The position numbers and the translations under genes were made by a program. A model generated the notes under the pieces. The model ran no database searches and was not told where the DNA came from. It saw only the letters and a list, made by a program, of their open reading frames with translations. Below, one piece after another: positions 21,855-25,220 of a DNA stretch of 25,220 nucleotides. Within the stretch, counting starts at the first letter, position 1, and each line of letters opens with the position of its first letter. This DNA comes from Thermohalobaculum sp035513135 (GTDB lineage Bacteria > Pseudomonadota > Alphaproteobacteria > Rhodobacterales > Rhodobacteraceae), in assembly GCA_035513135.1 (NCBI GenBank), contig DATKCQ010000092.1, forward strand, positions 1 through 25,220, in the 5' to 3' direction.

Positions 21855-23033
21855 TCAGCCCTTGGCCGGGCGCTTGTGGTTGTTGCTCGGCTCGGCCTCG
21901 GGCGAGAGGCGCTGCTCGGCCTCCTCCATCGGCTGGCTGGGAAAACCCTGTAGGCCGGCGGTGGGCTTGGCGTCGCGGGCGATCTCGATCTCGGAGGTGG
22001 CGTAGGCCGTGACCAGCTCGGCCAGCGAGCGCAGGGCGTGCATGTGGATGCGCTCGTAGCCGTGCGAGGCGTCGATGCCGAAGCAGATGAGGGCGGTGCG
22101 CACGTCGGCCCCCGCCTCGATGGCCGAGGCGGAATCCGAGCGGTAGTAGCGGAACACGTCCTTCTGGAAGCGGATGTCGTGCTCGCGGCACAGATCCACC
22201 ATCTTCCGGGTCAGGTGCCAGTCGAACGGGCCGGTCTGGTCGGCCATGGCGATGGTCACGCCGAACTCGTCGGAGTTCTGGCCGGGCGCCGTGGTGCCGT
22301 TGTCGATGGTGACCATCGAGGCGATGTCGTGGGCGAGGATCGACGAGGCGCCGTGGCCGATCTCCTCGGTGATGGTGAAGAGCCAGAAGAGGTCGACGGG
22401 CAGCGTCTCGCCCGATTCCGCCAGCGCCTTGATCGAGGCCAGCGCCACCGCCGCGCCGGCCTTGTCGTCGAGATGGCGCGAGACGATGAAGCCGTTGTCG
22501 AGGAACTCGGGAGCCGGGTCGATGGCGACGATGTCGCCCACATCGATGCCGAGCCGGCGCAGGTCCTTGTCGCCGTAGGACCAGGCGTCGATGCGCAGCT
22601 CCACATGCGGCCAGCCGGTCGGCTGGGTGTCGATCTCCTGGTTGAAGGTGTGGCCCGAGGCCTTGAGCGGCAGGATGGTGCCGCGATAGGCGCCGCGGTC
22701 GCTGAACACCGTGGCGCGCGCGCCCTCGGCGAAGCGCGCCGACCAGTGGCCGATGGCGACCAGCTCGAGCCGGCCGTTGGGCTTGAGCGCCTTGACCTGG
22801 GCGCCGAGCGTGTCGAGGTGGCTGACGATGGCGCGGGCCGGTTGCCGCTCGAGACCGGCCATGCGGGCGCGGATGGCGCCGCGCCGGGTCATCTCGACCT
22901 CGAGGCCGAGCGCCTCGAGCTCCCCGGAGACGTGGCGCACCGCCATGTCGGTGTAGCCCGAGGGGCTGGGGATGGCGAGCAGCGCCTCGAGGCGCTCGCG
23001 CAGATAGGGGATATCGATGTTCAGCCGGGGCAT
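21855..23033 (-). CDS. M42-family metallopeptidase of the NAGGN osmolyte cluster
   Basis: 392 residues. M42 enzymes are cytosolic di-metal aminopeptidases. Likely ligands and catalytic residues are H72 and D74 (VSHLDTLG), D189 or D190 (RHLDDKAG), E223 and E224 (TITEEIGHG), D244 (VTIDNGT) and H330 (RIHMHAL). The protein matches the M42 branch found beside the GNAT/ATP-grasp synthetase and the AsnB-like amidotransferase, named in TIGRFAM as the 'trio' hydrolase (osmoprotectant NAGGN system). Its substrate is not established; breakdown of N-acetylglutaminylglutamine amide on return to low osmolarity is a reasonable guess. The last 40 residues are charged and probably flexible. The ATG at 23031-23033 is 9 nt after the ngg stop, with AAGAAG in between. 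Confidence 0.88.
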   Translation of the reverse strand: MPRLNIDIPYLRERLEALLAIPSPSGYTDMAVRHVSGELEALGLEVEMTRRGAIRARMAGLERQPARAIVSHLDTLGAQVKALKPNGRLELVAIGHWSARFAEGARATVFSDRGAYRGTILPLKASGHTFNQEIDTQPTGWPHVELRIDAWSYGDKDLRRLGIDVGDIVAIDPAPEFLDNGFIVSRHLDDKAGAAVALASIKALAESGETLPVDLFWLFTITEEIGHGASSILAHDIASMVTIDNGTTAPGQNSDEFGVTIAMADQTGPFDWHLTRKMVDLCREHDIRFQKDVFRYYRSDSASAIEAGADVRTALICFGIDASHGYERIHMHALRSLAELVTAYATSEIEIARDAKPTAGLQGFPSQPMEEAEQRLSPEAEPSNNHKRPAKG

Positions 23034-23042
23034 GGATCTTCT

Positions 23043-24806
23043 TCAGTGCGAGGCGATGCGGGCGGCGGCCGGGACCGAGAGCGGGAAGAGGAGGTCGATG
23101 AAGCGCTCGGCGGTCGGCTGCGGCTCGTGGTTGGCGAGGCCCGGGCGCTCGTTCGCCTCGATGAAGGCGTAGTCCGGCTCGCGCGGGGAGCGAATCACGA
23201 AGTCGATCCCGGTCACCGGGATCTCGATGGCGCGCGCCGCGGTGGCGGCGGCCTTGATGAGCTGGGGGTGGGTCTCCTCGGTCACGTCGTGGATGGTGCC
23301 TCCGGTGTGCAGGTTGGCGGTCTTGCGCACCGCCAGTTCCTTGCCTTCCTCGAGCGCGTCGTCAAGCCCGTAGCCGGCGGCGCGCACGGATCGCTCGGTC
23401 TCGGCGTCGAGCGGGATGCGGCTCTCGCCGCCGGTGGCGGCGGCGCGGCGGCGGCTTTGCAGCTCGATCAGCCTGCGGATCGTGGTGGCGCCGTCGCCGA
23501 TCACGTGGGCCGGGCGGCGGATGGCGGCGGCGACCACCTTGTAGTCGATGACGATGAGGCGCAGGTCCTGGCCCTCGACCATCTGCTCGATCACCACGCG
23601 GTCCGAGAGCTTCGCGGCCTCGGCGACCGCCGCCTCGACCTCGTCGAGCGTGCTGAGGCCGACCGAGATGCCGCGGCCCTGCTCGCCGCGGGCGGGCTTG
23701 ACCACCACGGCGCCGTGGCGCTCGAGCAATGACTTCACGGCCTCCGCGTCCGCCGGGTCCGCCTGCTCGGGCACGCGCACGCCGGCCTTCTCGACGACGC
23801 GCCGGGTCACCCTCTTGTCGTCGCAGATCGACATGGCGACCGCCGAGGTCAGCTCGCTCAGCGATTCGCGGCAGTGGATCGAGCGGCCGCCATGGGTCAG
23901 GCGGAAGAAGCCGCCCTCGGCGTCGGTCACCTCGACCTGGATGCCGCGCCGGCGCGCCTCGTTGACGATGATCTCGGCGTAGGGGTTGAGCTTGTCGGTG
24001 CCGACCGGACCGGTGAACAGCGGCTCGTTGATCTGGTTGCGCCGCTTGACCGCGAAGAACGCCATGCGGCGGAAGCCGAGCTTCTCGTAGAGCGCGATCG
24101 CCTGGGCGTTGTCGTGCAGCACCGAGAGGTCGAGATAGGCCGCGCCGCGCGCCGCGAAGTGCTCGGCGAGGCGGCGCACCAGCGCCTCGCCCAGGCCGGG
24201 CCGCGGCGCCTGCGGGCTCACCGCGAGGCACCACAGCGAGGCGCCGTGCTCGGGGTCGCCGAAGGCGTGGCGGTGATCGACGCCGGTGACCGAGCCCAGG
24301 ATCTCGCCGGTCTCGCTGTCCTCGGCGACCAGCACGGTGATCTGGCGCGCGTCGCGCTGCGACCAGAAGAAGTCGGGGCGCACCGGCACCATGTGGCGCG
24401 CGTCGTAGATCACGTTCACGGCCTCGGCGTCCGCCTGGGTCGAGAGCCGGCGGATGAAGAAGCCGCGGTTCTTGCGGCGCGAGGGGCGGTAGGTGGCGAG
24501 CTCCAGCCGGTAGGCGTGCGACGGGTCGAGGAACAGCTCCTGCGGCGCCGCGGCCAGCACCACGTGCGGGTCCCTCACGTAGAAGGCGATGTCGCGCTGG
24601 TCGGGGCGCTCGGCGCGCATCTCCTCGGCGATCTGCCCCGCCGTCTCGAAGGTCTGCGCGAACAGGATGCGGCCCCAGCCGCAATGCACCGTGGCGCCGG
24701 TCTTGGGGCGCGCGACCGCGCCCGAGGCGGGCTTGAGCCCGTGCTCGCGCATCTTGCGCAAACGGTGCTCGAAGGCGCCGCGGCGGCGCCGGTCCTGCGC
24801 GGTCAT
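23043..24806 (-). CDS. ngg: N-acetylglutaminylglutamine synthetase (GNAT + ATP-grasp)
   Basis: 587 residues with two catalytic parts. Residues about 115-255 are a GNAT acetyltransferase: RGFFIRRLSTQADAEAVNVIY, LVAEDSETGEILGSVTG, LWCLAVSPQAPRPGLGEALV (acetyl-CoA binding), LHDNAQAIALYEKLGFRRM. Residues about 300-580 are an ATP-grasp ligase: AVVVKPARGEQGRGISVG (365-382), VVIEQMVEGQDLRLIVID and the metal site DFVIRSPREPDYAFIEANERPG. Together they would acetylate glutamine and join a second glutamine, making N-acetylglutaminylglutamine, later amidated by the AsnO-type partner to the osmoprotectant NAGGN. The ATG at 24804-24806 lies 3 nt after the amidotransferase stop (TGA-GAG-ATG), so the pair is coupled. 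Length and architecture equal the known Ngg proteins. Confidence 0.92.
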   Translation of the reverse strand: MTAQDRRRRGAFEHRLRKMREHGLKPASGAVARPKTGATVHCGWGRILFAQTFETAGQIAEEMRAERPDQRDIAFYVRDPHVVLAAAPQELFLDPSHAYRLELATYRPSRRKNRGFFIRRLSTQADAEAVNVIYDARHMVPVRPDFFWSQRDARQITVLVAEDSETGEILGSVTGVDHRHAFGDPEHGASLWCLAVSPQAPRPGLGEALVRRLAEHFAARGAAYLDLSVLHDNAQAIALYEKLGFRRMAFFAVKRRNQINEPLFTGPVGTDKLNPYAEIIVNEARRRGIQVEVTDAEGGFFRLTHGGRSIHCRESLSELTSAVAMSICDDKRVTRRVVEKAGVRVPEQADPADAEAVKSLLERHGAVVVKPARGEQGRGISVGLSTLDEVEAAVAEAAKLSDRVVIEQMVEGQDLRLIVIDYKVVAAAIRRPAHVIGDGATTIRRLIELQSRRRAAATGGESRIPLDAETERSVRAAGYGLDDALEEGKELAVRKTANLHTGGTIHDVTEETHPQLIKAAATAARAIEIPVTGIDFVIRSPREPDYAFIEANERPGLANHEPQPTAERFIDLLFPLSVPAAARIASH

Positions 24807-24809
24807 CTC

Positions 24810-25220
24810 TCAGACTCCCTGGGTCTGCAGCCACATCTCGAGGAGCGCCACCTGCCACAGCTCGGAGCCCCTGAGCGGCGTGATGTGCTCGTCCGGCGCG
24901 GCGAACAGCGTCTCGAGGTAGTCCTCGCGGAACAGGCCGCGGCTGCGCGCCGCCTCGCTGCTCAGCGCGCCGCGCACCATGTCGAGATAGGGGCCCTTGA
25001 GGTATTTCAAGGCGGGGACGGGGAAGTAGCCCTTGGGGCGGTCGATCACCTCGGACGGGATGACCTTGCGCGCCGCCTCCCGCAGCACGCCCTTGCCGCC
25101 GTGCGCGAGCTTGTGCTCGGGGGGCATGCGGGCGGCGAGCTCGACCAGCTCGTGGTCGAGGAAGGGCACGCGGGCCTCCAGCCCCCAGGCCATGGTGTGG
25201 TTGTCGACCCGCTTCACCGG
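24810..25220 (-). CDS. asnO: N-acetylglutaminylglutamine amidotransferase, C-terminal part (cut by window edge)
   Basis: The last 136 residues of an asparagine-synthase-like amidotransferase; the frame stays open to 25220, so the start and the glutaminase domain lie outside the window. Visible are KRVDNHTMAWGLEARVPFLDHELVELA, the conserved synthetase-domain segment of AsnB proteins, then GGKGVLREAARKVIPSEVIDRPKGYFPVP and a C-terminal helix ending LLEMWLQTQGV. In this gene context it is the AsnO-type enzyme that amidates the C-terminus of N-acetylglutaminylglutamine. It is the first visible gene of the minus-strand asnO-ngg-M42 unit. The apparent GTG near the edge (25215-25217) is internal and not a real start. 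Confidence 0.88.
   Translation of the reverse strand, partial: PVKRVDNHTMAWGLEARVPFLDHELVELAARMPPEHKLAHGGKGVLREAARKVIPSEVIDRPKGYFPVPALKYLKGPYLDMVRGALSSEAARSRGLFREDYLETLFAAPDEHITPLRGSELWQVALLEMWLQTQGV

Overview
The window is very GC-rich, with G/C at almost every third codon position and densely packed genes on both strands. Gene content suggests a heterotrophic, probably salt- or desiccation-exposed alphaproteobacterium: a GlgE/TreS-Mak plus TreYZ cluster, the NAGGN osmolyte trio, protocatechuate dioxygenase beside a BKACE enzyme, a paired MTHFR C-terminal protein and MTHFR, and a Tat-exported YHS protein. This placement is inferred from gene content only. There is no rRNA or other taxonomic marker.

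Layout. (1) 1-1082: the probable 3' tip of a plus-strand gene, then a minus-strand pair encoding two small exported proteins, a DUF4168 protein (transcribed first) and a PRC-barrel protein. A strong hairpin lies between them. (2) 1083-1368: non-coding, with an AT-rich island of phased A-tracts. (3) 1369-2954: a minus-strand pair, a Cys-rich MetV-like protein and a methylenetetrahydrofolate reductase, joined by a TGATG overlap. (4) 3205-3687: a Tat-exported YHS-domain protein. (5) 3688-3875: a hairpin-rich intergenic region with a terminator candidate and a sigma70-like promoter candidate. (6) 3876-19547: seven plus-strand genes, glgE, treS-mak fusion, glgB, glgX, treZ, malQ and treY, in one tight operon. 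All junctions overlap by 1 or 4 nt except glgB-glgX (14 nt). (7) 19555-21741: minus-strand pcaH, pcaG and a BKACE-family enzyme. (8) 21855-25220: minus-strand NAGGN osmolyte genes, a truncated asnO-like amidotransferase at the edge, ngg, and an M42 peptidase.

How the genes work together. The large operon holds both directions of trehalose/alpha-glucan interconversion. TreS isomerises trehalose to maltose, Mak makes maltose-1-phosphate, GlgE polymerises it and GlgB branches it. GlgX debranches, MalQ disproportionates, and TreY and TreZ release trehalose from the chain ends. No ADP-glucose route (glgC, glgA), phosphorylase (glgP) or otsAB is in the window; they may lie elsewhere. A second compatible-solute system (NAGGN) begins about 2.3 kb beyond the end of this operon, with the pca block between, so the region is rich in osmotic-stress functions. 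PcaHG opens protocatechuate, and the neighbouring BKACE could cleave beta-ketoadipate at the end of the same pathway.

Most components are recognisable families. The items most worth checking are the closed trehalose-glucan cycle in one operon, the BKACE-pcaGH pairing, the role of the M42 peptidase, the perfect palindrome at 21820-21842, the poly-G tracts in malQ, and short in-frame tandem repeats in treZ and in the DUF4168 signal peptide.
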